Shown: positions 40,818 through 48,424 of the stretch, one piece after another
Layout of the letters: each line of letters opens with the position of its first letter
How positions within the stretch are numbered: position 1 is the first letter of the stretch
Origin: Nonomuraea wenchangensis
GTDB lineage: Bacteria > Actinomycetota > Actinomycetes > Streptosporangiales > Streptosporangiaceae
Direction: 5' to 3'
DNA: 64,000 bases
NCBI RefSeq assembly: GCF_900111685.1
Contig: NZ_FOHX01000003.1
Span: forward strand, 626,960 to 690,959
Program-made: the position numbers and the translations under genes
Notes under the pieces: model-generated
The model's input: the letters and a program-made list of their open reading frames with translations, nothing else
Told to the model about the DNA's origin: nothing
Database searches by the model: none

Positions 40818-41408
40818 TAGACACAGCCAGGACGTCTGATCAGCGGGCGGTACCGCCTGGAGTCCGTTCTGGGCGGTGGGGGCTTCGGACGGGTCTGGAA
40901 GGCTCACGACGAATCCCTCGACGTGGAGGTGGCGGTGAAGGAGGTCTGGCTCCCGTCGGCCGCCTTCGACGAGGAGCATGCGCAGCGGCTGCGACGCGCC
41001 GAGCGTGAGGCGCGCAACGCGGCCCGGCTGCGGTCGCATCCGCACATCGTCACCCTCCACGACGTGGTGATCGAGGATCAAGCGCCGTGGATCGTCATGG
41101 AACACGTGAAGCCGGCGAACGTGCTGTTCGCGCGGGACGGCCGCGTGCTCCTCACCGACTTCGGGATCGCCGTGAAGCAGGGGGACACCGCCCTCACGAT
41201 GAGCGGTGGGCTGATGGGCTGATGGGCTCGCTGGAGTACATCGCGCCGGAACGGTTCAACGGTGCGGACAGCGGCGGTGCGGGGGATCTGTACTCGCTCG
41301 GAGTGACGCTGTATCAAGCGTTGGAAGGGGTGTCCCCGTTCCATCGGGACACCCCGACGGAGACGCTCACCGCTGTGCTGTCAGGGGAAGCGGCGCCGCC
41401 GGCGTTGC
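40818..41408 (+). pseudogene. Ser/Thr protein kinase, decayed
   Basis: In-frame homology begins at GRYRLESVLGGGGFGRVWKA (glycine loop) and AVKEV (ATP lysine), but the frame opens after a stop at 40818 with no ATG, GTG or TTG before the domain. The segment from WIVMEHV jumps directly to KPANVLF, so the helical hinge and HRD catalytic loop are deleted. LTDFGIAV (DFG) remains. An 8-bp tandem duplication (GGGCTGAT at 41208-41215 and 41216-41223) shifts the frame into a stop at 41220; the other frame then continues LEYIAPERFNG. The C-terminus is cut at the DUF1330 gene. Confidence 0.88.
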
Positions 41409-41759
41409 CTATCCACGGGCGCGTAGCGCCTCCCGCATCTCGTTCGCGGTGGAGGTGGGGTCGAAGCCCTCGGGGACGCCTTCGACCAGGATGATGGCGC
41501 CCTCGATGTGCCGTGAGCGCAGCGGTGCGATCTCCTGGTACGCGGGTGAGTCCCACCAGCTCTGCGCTTCTGCGATCCCCGGGAAGCCGATCATCACGAT
41601 GTGCCCCGGCCAGCCGCCCTCCAGCACCTTGCGCTGCGCGCCGCGCACGAGGAAACGGCCGCCGTACGGCTCGAAGGTGGCGGAGACGCGCTCCATGTAC
41701 TCGGCGATCTCCGGGTGCGGGGCGGCCTCTTGCAGGTGAGCAATGACGTAGGCGGACAT
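41409..41759 (-). CDS. DUF1330 family protein
   Basis: A 116-residue protein with the ferredoxin-like dimeric alpha/beta-barrel pattern of DUF1330 (MSAYVIAHLQEAAPHPEIAE, then FLVRGAQRKVLEGGWPGHIV and PAYQEIAPLRSRHIEGAIIL). Function unknown, likely a small catalytic or binding fold. It ends exactly where the kinase pseudogene is truncated, so an insertion or deletion has joined them. Confidence 0.85.
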   Translation of the reverse strand: MSAYVIAHLQEAAPHPEIAEYMERVSATFEPYGGRFLVRGAQRKVLEGGWPGHIVMIGFPGIAEAQSWWDSPAYQEIAPLRSRHIEGAIILVEGVPEGFDPTSTANEMREALRARG

Positions 41760-41864
41760 GGGATCCCTTCCGGTCGGTCGCGCCTCGTACTTCGGCGATC
41801 GTGGCAGACGGTCGTGTCGTGCGTCGATGACCTCACAGGTAAAGAACGAGCGGCGGTCGAGCGC

Positions 41865-42593
41865 TCAGACCTGTTCGAAGTGGAAGGACTTGATGAAGCA
41901 GTCACGGGGCTGGGTGACCGCGAAGAGGATGCAGTCCACGAGTGACTGCGCGGTGAGGGCGTCCTTGGCTCCCCGTGGCGTGGATTCCCACTCCTCCGAG
42001 AGGGGGTCGGGGTTGTCGAAGTCGGGTGGGTAGAGCGAGATCACCCGGACTCCCCGGGGCCGCAGGCGCTTGGAGAGGATCTCGGTGAACCCGGCTTGGG
42101 CGCTCTTGGCCGCGTAGAAGGCGTCGTGCGCGTCGGAGCGGTGATGTCCGGCCGTGCCGCAGGCGGAGACCATCGTCACTACATCCGGCTTGTCCGAGTT
42201 GAGGAGGAGAGGGAGGAAGTTCTTCACGGTCAGGACCGTGCCCGTCGCGCCGGACGCGATGGTGTCGACGACATCGTCGTCGGAGGCCGACTGGAGGTCC
42301 GGCCCGTGGTGGTAGCGGGCGCCGTTGTTGATCAGGATATCGACGCGGTCGGTGTGCCGGGCGACGCCGGACGCGAAGTCGCGGATCGAGGCGGGAGCCG
42401 TCAGGTCGCAGGCATGGGCGTGGACGCGCTGATGGCCTCGGTCGCGGATCTCGTCGCGGACCCGCTCGGCGGCGGCAAGGCTGCGCGCGGACAGGAAGAC
42501 CTCCGCGCCGAGGTCGGCGAATCGGATGGCCAAGGTTCGCCCGAAGTCGCGGCCGGCAGCGGTGATGACCACGCGATGGTCGTCGAATCTCAT
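41865..42593 (-). CDS. SDR-family oxidoreductase, atypical cofactor loop
   Basis: A 242-residue short-chain dehydrogenase-like protein. The glycine motif is unusual (ITAAGRDFGRTLA instead of TGxxxGIG), but the NNGA strand and the catalytic FYAAK with an upstream SACG serine are present. Whether it is active with NAD(P) is uncertain. AAGGAG precedes the ATG at 42593. Confidence 0.82.
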   Translation of the reverse strand: MRFDDHRVVITAAGRDFGRTLAIRFADLGAEVFLSARSLAAAERVRDEIRDRGHQRVHAHACDLTAPASIRDFASGVARHTDRVDILINNGARYHHGPDLQSASDDDVVDTIASGATGTVLTVKNFLPLLLNSDKPDVVTMVSACGTAGHHRSDAHDAFYAAKSAQAGFTEILSKRLRPRGVRVISLYPPDFDNPDPLSEEWESTPRGAKDALTAQSLVDCILFAVTQPRDCFIKSFHFEQV

Positions 42594-42678
42594 GGTTGCG
42601 CTCCTTGTCCGGTTTGTGGCATGGACCACTATGCCGGAGCGGGATCGGCCTCCTGCGATGGCTGCGCCGGCTCCGAGC

Positions 42679-43719
42679 TCATGATCTCCCGGCCCGGCTG
42701 AGGGGTGGGCGGCGTGCCCAGGTGGCCCAGCGCCAGAGCCACTCGATGGGGCCCTGGCGGTAGCGGCGCAGCCAGAGCGTGCAGAACAGCCACTGGGTGG
42801 CGAGGATGGCTCCCGCGGTCCAGTACGCCGCCGTCAAGGACTGGCTGATCGGCAGGCCGAGGACGTGCGCGGCGAGAAGAACGAGGAGCGTGGCGGTCAG
42901 GTAGCCGGTCAGCGCCATCCGGCCCAGTGGTGCGAAGACGAACCGCAGCACCGGTCGCAGCGGCGTTCTGACCAGGATCAGCATGCCGCACACGTACACG
43001 CCGACGAGCAGCAGATCGGCCAGGGTGGTCACGGCGGGCAGGTACGTCGTGGCCCCCACGGCCCGCATGCTCGCCTGTGCCCACAGGGCGGCGGCCAGTC
43101 CCGCCGCGAACACCAGGCCCAGCAGGAGCGGCCCGCGGGTGGACCGCTCGATCCGGCCGATCACCCCGTAGCGGACCAGCGCCGCGCCCAGGAGGAACAG
43201 CCCGGCGATCAGCAGAGGCCCGCCCCCGCCGAAGATCAGCGCCGCCGGGATGAGTACGCCGGCGAGGCCGGCCATGGCCCAGCGCGGCAGCCAGGTCGAG
43301 GGCAGCAGCACCAGCATGCCGACGACGGCGTAGTCGGTCAGGATCTCGCCCGGCCACAGCAGCATGTGGACGAGGCCGATCGCGAGCAGCGCCCCGAGCC
43401 GGCGCAGCAGGACCAGCCGTGGGCGAGGGACGCGGCTCGCGGCCGAGTCCAGCAGGAGCGCGAACCCGATGCCGAACAGCAGGGAGAAGATCGGCAGCCC
43501 GAGCCAGGGATCCCAGTCGCCCATGGGCTGCACCGCGACGGCCGAGCCGCCGGTGGCCATGAGCTGGATGTTGGCGAGCAGGATCTCGCACAGCGCGAAC
43601 CCGCGCAGCACGTCGAGCGCGATGATCCGGGGCCGGCCCGAGGAGAGCACGGCGCTCTCGGGCCGTCGGCCGGCTGGGAACTGGAGGGGTGTCTCCGGGG
43701 GGAGATCTTCGCGTGACAT
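42679..43719 (-). CDS. DUF418 family membrane protein
   Basis: A 346-residue polytopic protein with about nine transmembrane helices. The N-terminal RIIALDVLRGFALCEILLAN and C-terminal PLGRMALTGYL, then GPIEWLWRW motifs are typical of DUF418/YeiB-like acyltransferase-fold membrane proteins. Substrate unknown. Confidence 0.87.
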   Translation of the reverse strand: MSREDLPPETPLQFPAGRRPESAVLSSGRPRIIALDVLRGFALCEILLANIQLMATGGSAVAVQPMGDWDPWLGLPIFSLLFGIGFALLLDSAASRVPRPRLVLLRRLGALLAIGLVHMLLWPGEILTDYAVVGMLVLLPSTWLPRWAMAGLAGVLIPAALIFGGGGPLLIAGLFLLGAALVRYGVIGRIERSTRGPLLLGLVFAAGLAAALWAQASMRAVGATTYLPAVTTLADLLLVGVYVCGMLILVRTPLRPVLRFVFAPLGRMALTGYLTATLLVLLAAHVLGLPISQSLTAAYWTAGAILATQWLFCTLWLRRYRQGPIEWLWRWATWARRPPLSRAGRS

Positions 43720-43863
43720 GGGGCTTCATCCTGGAGAGCCACGCGAGGTGACGGCACCGGTCGGAAGCAGGGGCCGTGGTGGCCGGGATCATACTTTCGG
43801 CCGGTTCGGGGGGTGGATGCGTTCGGCGAAACCTCATGCCGTGGCGGGCGGGACGTTGATCGC

Positions 43864-43869
43864 TACGCT
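43864..43869 (+). promoter_or_regulatory. -10 hexamer TACGCT of the VOC gene
   Basis: TACGCT ends 7 bases before the ATG at 43877. Confidence 0.4.
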
Positions 43870-43876
43870 GGCCGCC

Positions 43877-44227
43877 ATGCGTGGACGTGTGAGCCAGATT
43901 GTGGTGGACTGCCGGGATCCGGCGAGTTTGGTGGGGTTCTGGGCGGCGCTGCTCGGGGGTGAGCCGGTGCACCGGGCGCGGGGATGGTCGCACGTGGAGC
44001 CGCCCGGCGGCGTACGGCTCGCGTTCCAGCCGGTCGCCGAGGGCAAGGCGGTGAAGAACCGGCTGCACCTCGACATCGAGGTCGAGGCGATCGGGCCGGC
44101 CGTCGCCGCCGCGGTACGGCTCGGCGCCGCGCCGATCGGCGAGCAGGTCGTGGACGATCAGGGGGCGTTCCAGGTCATGGCCGATCCCGAGGGCAACGAG
44201 TTCTGCTTCGTCGCGTCCGCTGGATGA
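43877..44227 (+). CDS. VOC/glyoxalase-like domain protein
   Basis: A 116-residue protein of the glyoxalase/bleomycin resistance superfamily (VSQIVVDCRDPASLVGFWAA, then NRLHLDIEVEAI and MADPEGNEFCFVA). The HLDIE histidine and a late EGNEF glutamate fit metal-binding positions. Its 3' end overlaps the convergent TetR gene by 70 bases. Confidence 0.85.
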   Translation: MRGRVSQIVVDCRDPASLVGFWAALLGGEPVHRARGWSHVEPPGGVRLAFQPVAEGKAVKNRLHLDIEVEAIGPAVAAAVRLGAAPIGEQVVDDQGAFQVMADPEGNEFCFVASAG

Positions 44228-44832
44228 GGTCCGGATTCGGCCGGTGCTGCCACTGGGTGCACGCCGGTCAGCGCGAGGGTGAGCAGCCGGTCGGCGTGGG
44301 CCGCCGCGTCGGGTTCCTGCTCGACGGTCAGGCAGATGGCGTTGACGAGGGTGAGCAGGTCCGTGATGGAGACGTCGGGCCGGGCGGCGTTCGCCTCGCG
44401 GGCACGGGCCAGCAGGCCGGCCCCGGCATTGGTGATCATGGCGTGACAGGTCGCGCCCAGGGTGGGGTCGTGGGCTCCCCGCATCAGGGCGGTGGCCAGC
44501 CCGCGGTTGGACACGGCGTGCCCGGCGACGGCGCGCAGCCAGGTCGCCAGCGCGCGCCCGGGATCGGGGCCGGCGGCCAGGTCGGCGGCGCGGGCGCACA
44601 GGGCCTCGACCTTGTCGCGGAAGACGGCTTCCAGCAGTTGCTGCCGGGAGGGGAAGTGCCGGTGCAGCGTGGCCGAGCCGACGCCGGCGCGCCGGGCGAT
44701 CTCCTCAAGGGACGCCTCGGCCCCCTGCTCGGCGACGGCCTCGGCGGCGGCGGCCAGGAGGCGGTCGTAGTTGCGGCGCGCGTCGGCGCGCATCGGCCGG
44801 GCGGGCGGGCTCGTACGGCTGTCTGACGGCAT
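44158..44832 (-). CDS. TetR-family regulator
   Basis: A 224-residue repressor with an N-terminal helix-turn-helix (SLEEIARRAGVGSATLHRHF, about residues 41-60) and a C-terminal ligand domain of the SBP56/TetR_C_33 kind. GGAG lies 7 bases upstream of the ATG. It is divergent from the NmrA-like gene across a long inverted repeat and probably represses it. The tail overlaps the VOC gene antisense. Confidence 0.9.
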   Translation of the reverse strand: MPSDSRTSPPARPMRADARRNYDRLLAAAAEAVAEQGAEASLEEIARRAGVGSATLHRHFPSRQQLLEAVFRDKVEALCARAADLAAGPDPGRALATWLRAVAGHAVSNRGLATALMRGAHDPTLGATCHAMITNAGAGLLARAREANAARPDVSITDLLTLVNAICLTVEQEPDAAAHADRLLTLALTGVHPVAAPAESGPHPADATKQNSLPSGSAMTWNAP

Positions 44833-44858
44833 GTGATCTCCGGCGGGCTTGCATAAAC

Positions 44859-44905
44859 GGGGTGGCCCTCCATATCGTACTCACACAGAACCGGAGGGCC
44901 ACCCC
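44859..44905. promoter_or_regulatory. 13-bp perfect inverted repeat between TetR and NmrA genes
   Basis: GGGGTGGCCCTCC (44859-44871) and GGAGGGCCACCCC (44893-44905) flank a 21-bp AT-richer spacer, and ATTTT follows on the plus strand. It could be a double TetR operator or a leader hairpin of the NmrA-like gene. Confidence 0.6.
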
Positions 44906-44953
44906 ATTTTGGCGGGTGGCTTCCGCATGCCTACATGCCGGGAGACACACATC

Positions 44954-45856
44954 GTGAAGACCATCGTGGTGATGGGGGCCACCGGACTGCAGGGCCGTGC
45001 CGTCACGGCACACCTGCTCGCGGACGGCCGGCCGGTACGCGCGGTGACGCGCGATCCGGACGCCGCGCCGGCCCGGGCGCTGGCGGAGGCGGGCGCCGAG
45101 GTCGTCCGCGCCGACATGGACGACCTCGCCTCGCTCGTCGCCGCCGCCGAGGGCGCCCACGGCCTGTTCAGCGTGCAGCCCACCGTCGGCTCCCCGGGCA
45201 CCCCCGCGGGCTTCTCCGCCGAGGACGAGGTCCGCTGGGGACGCAACGTCGCCGACGCCGCGCGCGCCGCCGGTGTACGGCACCTGGTCTACGCCTCGCT
45301 CGCCGGCGCGGGCCACCACGACACCGAAAAGCTGCCGCGGAACACGATCAGCAAGTGGCGGATCGAGCAGCACATCACCCGCCTGGGCCTGCCCGCCACC
45401 TTCCTGCGCCCGGTCTCCTTCATGGAGAACTACACCGGCGGCTACCACCTGCACGACGGCGCCGTGGCCACCGCGTTCGCCGCCGACACGCCGCAGCAGA
45501 TCATGGCCGTCGACGACGTCGGAGCCTTCGCCGCCCTGGCCTTCGCCCGGCCGGGTGAGTGGATCGGCCGGGCCGTCGACCTGGCCGGGGACGAGCTGAC
45601 GCCGCGCCGGATCGCCGCGGCCATCTCCGAGGCGATCGGCCGGCCGCTGCCGTACGTGCGGATCCCGATCGAGGTGATCGCACAGGCGGGGGAGGAGTTC
45701 GCCTACGCCTACACCTGGCTCAACGAGCGCGGCTACCGCGCCGACGTCGCCTTCACCCGCGCCCTGCACCCTGCGTTGATGGACCTGCGCACCTGGCTGC
45801 GGCGGACGGGGGCAGCCCAAATCGCCGGTTTCCTGGCCTGTCAGCAGGACCGGTGA
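44954..45856 (+). CDS. NmrA/HSCARG-type NAD(P)-binding protein
   Basis: A 300-residue atypical SDR starting VKTIVVMGATGLQGRAVTAH, with VRHLVYASLAGAG and RPVSFMENY segments typical of NmrA-like redox sensors or quinone reductases. The canonical YxxxK is not evident. GGGAGAC 8-10 bases before the GTG at 44954 supports this start over an ATG at 44927. The stop overlaps the start of an LLM pseudogene. Confidence 0.85.
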   Translation: MKTIVVMGATGLQGRAVTAHLLADGRPVRAVTRDPDAAPARALAEAGAEVVRADMDDLASLVAAAEGAHGLFSVQPTVGSPGTPAGFSAEDEVRWGRNVADAARAAGVRHLVYASLAGAGHHDTEKLPRNTISKWRIEQHITRLGLPATFLRPVSFMENYTGGYHLHDGAVATAFAADTPQQIMAVDDVGAFAALAFARPGEWIGRAVDLAGDELTPRRIAAAISEAIGRPLPYVRIPIEVIAQAGEEFAYAYTWLNERGYRADVAFTRALHPALMDLRTWLRRTGAAQIAGFLACQQDR

Positions 45857-46232
45857 ACGCGCTCGCCGTCGGCCGGGCCGGCATCTGGGCGGGCGAGGCC
45901 TGCTCGGGCCGCGAGCGCTGCTGGCGGTCACCCAGCTTGTCGTCCTGGACCCGTCCCGCGCCCGCGCGGCCGAGTTGGCCCGCGCGCACGCGGCCGCCGC
46001 GCTGCCCAACCGGCTCGTGCTGCTGCGCGACCTGGGGTTCGACGACGCGGACGCCCTCCCTGACCGGCTGGTGGACGCCCTGGTCGTCACCGGCGGGCCC
46101 GAGGACGTCGTGCGGCGGGTCGAGGAGCAGCACGAGGCCGGTGCGGATCACGTCAGCCTGCACGTGCTGACGGCCACACCGGACGAGCCGCCTCTGCGGC
46201 AGTGGCGTGAGCTTGCCGCGTACTTGTGGTGA
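45853..46232 (+). pseudogene. LLM-class F420-dependent oxidoreductase, internally deleted
   Basis: The GTG at 45853 (GTGA overlap with the NmrA gene) starts an LLM-like N-terminus (VGRAGIWAGEA). After 16 codons homology jumps frame to the C-terminal part: LLAVTQLVVLDPSRARAAEL, then LPNRLVLLRDLGFDDADALP and AGADHVSLHVL. About 180 residues, the TIM-barrel core, are missing, so no activity is expected. It was probably an operon partner of the NmrA-like gene. Confidence 0.75.
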
Positions 46233-46335
46233 GCGGGCTTTCCACATGCGGCGAACCTGTGCAGCCGCCCTGGAGGTGAGGTGAGGGTGTCGGGCGGATA
46301 CCGTGCAGACCGCCGTCCCGGCGCGGGAGCGCGCC

Positions 46336-46341
46336 TACCTT
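46336..46341 (+). promoter_or_regulatory. -10 hexamer TACCTT of the FAD oxidoreductase gene
   Basis: TACCTT ends 7 bases before the ATG at 46349. Confidence 0.4.
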
Positions 46342-46348
46342 GCGAGGT

Positions 46349-47473
46349 ATGCGAAGAGTGGACGTACTGGTGGTGGGGGCGGGTCTGGCCGGTCTGCACA
46401 CCGCCCGGCTGCTCGCCCGGCGCGATCTGGACGTGCTGGTGATCGACCGGCGCAGGTCGCCGGACGCGGGGATCCGGACGACGGGGATCTTCGTCCGCCG
46501 TACCCTCGACGACTTCGACCTGCCCGAGCACCTGCTCGGGCCCGGCATCAGGGACGTGCTGCTGTACCCGCCGTCGCGGCGCTCCCCGGTCCGGCTCACC
46601 AGCGATCGGGACGAGTACCGCGTGGCCGACCTGCCGGGTGTCTACCGGTACGCGCGCCGCGCGGCGGAGACCGCCGGGGCGGAGGTCCTGCCCGGCGTCC
46701 GGTACGTCGGGGCGCGGGCGGGCGTCGTGACACTGGAGGGGGCGGAGCCGGTGGCGGCGAGGTTCGTCGTCGGCGCGGACGGCGCCCGCTCGCACGTGGC
46801 CCGTGACCTGGGGCTCGACGTCAACCGGCGGTTCCTGGTCGGCGCGGAGCTGGTGCACGCGATCGCGCCGGGGACGGGCGGCCCGGCGTTCCACTGTGTG
46901 CTGGATCCGCGGGTCGCGCCCGGATACCTGGGGTGGGTGGTGGACGACGGGCGGCAGGCGCACGTCGGCGTGGCGGGGGATCCGCGCGCGATGAGAACGG
47001 GGGTACGGCACCTGCTGGACGCCTTCCTGGCGGACGGGGCGCCCGGTCACGCGCCCCCGGCCGGTCCGGTCGAGCGCCGGGGCGGGCCGATCCCGGTGGG
47101 CGGGGTGCTGCGGCGGCTGGCCTGCCCGTACGGGCTGCTCGTCGGGGACGCGGCGGGCGCGGTGTCGCCGCTGACGGCCGGCGGGCTGGACCCGTGCCTG
47201 CGCCTGTCGGAGCTGGCGGCGGCGGTCGTGGCCGGATACCTGCGGACCGGTGATGAGAAGGTGCTGCGGCGGTACGACGGGGGCGCGCTGCGGGCCCGGT
47301 TCCGTGGGCGGCTGCTGCTGCGGCGGGCGCTCGCCGGCGTCCGGACGGCCGCGGCGGCGGAGGTCGCGGTGGGGCTGCTGCGCGGCCGGGCCGGGCGGGC
47401 GCTGGCGGCGCGGGTCCTGTTCGGCGACGGGTCGTTCCCCGACGTACGGGCCGGGCTCGCTACGCGGGGCTGA
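46349..47473 (+). CDS. FAD-dependent oxidoreductase (geranylgeranyl reductase-like)
   Basis: A 374-residue flavoprotein with the N-terminal dinucleotide motif VLVVGAGLAGLHTARLLARR, the VVGADGARSHVAR (DG) motif around residue 145 and the second FAD motif LLVGDAAGAVSPLTAGGLDP. It resembles geranylgeranyl reductase/FixC-type or lycopene-like dehydrogenases. Substrate unknown. Its 3' end overlaps the convergent flavodoxin gene by 14 bases. Confidence 0.85.
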   Translation: MRRVDVLVVGAGLAGLHTARLLARRDLDVLVIDRRRSPDAGIRTTGIFVRRTLDDFDLPEHLLGPGIRDVLLYPPSRRSPVRLTSDRDEYRVADLPGVYRYARRAAETAGAEVLPGVRYVGARAGVVTLEGAEPVAARFVVGADGARSHVARDLGLDVNRRFLVGAELVHAIAPGTGGPAFHCVLDPRVAPGYLGWVVDDGRQAHVGVAGDPRAMRTGVRHLLDAFLADGAPGHAPPAGPVERRGGPIPVGGVLRRLACPYGLLVGDAAGAVSPLTAGGLDPCLRLSELAAAVVAGYLRTGDEKVLRRYDGGALRARFRGRLLLRRALAGVRTAAAAEVAVGLLRGRAGRALAARVLFGDGSFPDVRAGLATRG

Positions 47474-47927
47474 TCGTCGCGGCGAGGGTGGCGCCGAGCT
47501 CCCAGCAGGCCGCCAGGTCGTCCTTGCCTGGTGGGCCCGTGACCGAGACCGGCCGGACGACCCGCTCCCAGCCGAGCCCGGCGGCGATCGACTCGACGGC
47601 GCGCACGGCCCCGGTCGTGTCGTTGTTGCCGTGGACGTACAGCCCGTACGGCAGCCGCCTCGTCTCCTCCAGGCACGGGTAGTAGACGGTGTCGAAGAAG
47701 TGCTTGAGCGCACCGCTCATGTAGCCGATGTTGGCGGGCGTGCCCAGGATGATCCCGTCGGCCTCGAACACGTCGACGGCGGTGGCCCGCAGCGCCGCCC
47801 GGGTGACCACCTCCACGCCTTCGACCTCGTCGGTCGTGGCGCCGTCGCGCACGGCGGCGAAGAGCTCCTGGAGCGTGGGCGAGGCGGTGTGGTGCACGAT
47901 CAGCAGGCGGCGGACGTCTCGTGACAC
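47460..47927 (-). CDS. Flavodoxin-like NAD(P)H:FMN oxidoreductase
   Basis: A 155-residue flavodoxin-fold protein (RRLLIVHHTASPTLQELFAA, then GIILGTPANIGYMSGALKHF) typical of WrbA/FMN-reductase-like proteins. GTG start at 47927. It lies 13 bases downstream of the HxlR-type regulator's stop and shares its direction, so probably its operon. Confidence 0.87.
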   Translation of the reverse strand: MSRDVRRLLIVHHTASPTLQELFAAVRDGATTDEVEGVEVVTRAALRATAVDVFEADGIILGTPANIGYMSGALKHFFDTVYYPCLEETRRLPYGLYVHGNNDTTGAVRAVESIAAGLGWERVVRPVSVTGPPGKDDLAACWELGATLAATISPA

Positions 47928-47940
47928 GGCGACGATCCTC

Positions 47941-48333
47941 TCACGCCTCCTGCGGGCGGCCCGTGTCGGCGCGCGCGGCGTGGATGTCGTCGAGGTGCTC
48001 CTCCACCCAGGAGCGCAGCAGGCCGAGGGGGCCGGCGACGCCGCGGCCGAGGTCGGTGAGCGCGTACTCGACGTGCAGCGGGACCGCCGGGTAGATCGTA
48101 CGGTCGACGAACCCGTTCTCCTCCAGGCGGCGCAGGGTCTGGGTGAGCACCTTGGGGCTCACGCCCTCCAGCCGCCGCTGCAGCACGCCGAACCGCTGCG
48201 GCCCCTCCTCCAGCGCGCCGACGGCGAGGGCGGACCACTTGTTGGCCAGCAGGTCGAGGACGTCCCGGCAGGGGCACTGTGCGGCGTAGACGTCGTGCCG
48301 GTCGTGCAGGCCGGAGCGGCAGGCGAGCGCCAT
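47941..48333 (-). CDS. HxlR-family transcriptional regulator
   Basis: A 130-residue winged-helix regulator (CPCRDVLDLLANKWSALAVG, then FGVLQRRLEGVSPKVLTQTL). Cysteines in CPCRD near the N-terminus are where quinone- or redox-sensing members react. It is divergent from an NADP-dependent quinone-oxidoreductase-like gene and in operon with a flavin reductase, a common arrangement for electrophile response. Confidence 0.9.
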   Translation of the reverse strand: MALACRSGLHDRHDVYAAQCPCRDVLDLLANKWSALAVGALEEGPQRFGVLQRRLEGVSPKVLTQTLRRLEENGFVDRTIYPAVPLHVEYALTDLGRGVAGPLGLLRSWVEEHLDDIHAARADTGRPQEA

Positions 48334-48376
48334 GGCCTGGTCCTTTCCTTCATGGGTGATTACTTCCCGAAGGATA

Positions 48377-48400
48377 GTAGTGTCCCTTGCTAGTTACTAC
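48377..48400. promoter_or_regulatory. Inverted repeat between HxlR and quinone oxidoreductase genes
   Basis: GTAGT (48377-48381) and ACTAC (48396-48400) flank a 14-bp spacer in an AT-richer intergenic stretch; it is a candidate HxlR operator. Confidence 0.4.
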
Positions 48401-48411
48401 CCTCCTTTGGG

Positions 48412-48417
48412 TAGCTT
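48412..48417 (+). promoter_or_regulatory. -10 hexamer TAGCTT of the quinone oxidoreductase gene
   Basis: TAGCTT ends 7 bases before the ATG at 48425; the putative HxlR site lies just upstream, where it would cover the -35 region. Confidence 0.4.
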
Positions 48418-48424
48418 CGGCTGC

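Noticed and set aside
42629..44599. 656-residue minus-strand ORF over DUF418 and VOC genes
   Set aside because: Arg/Pro-rich shadow frame; the DUF418 and VOC genes explain the interval.
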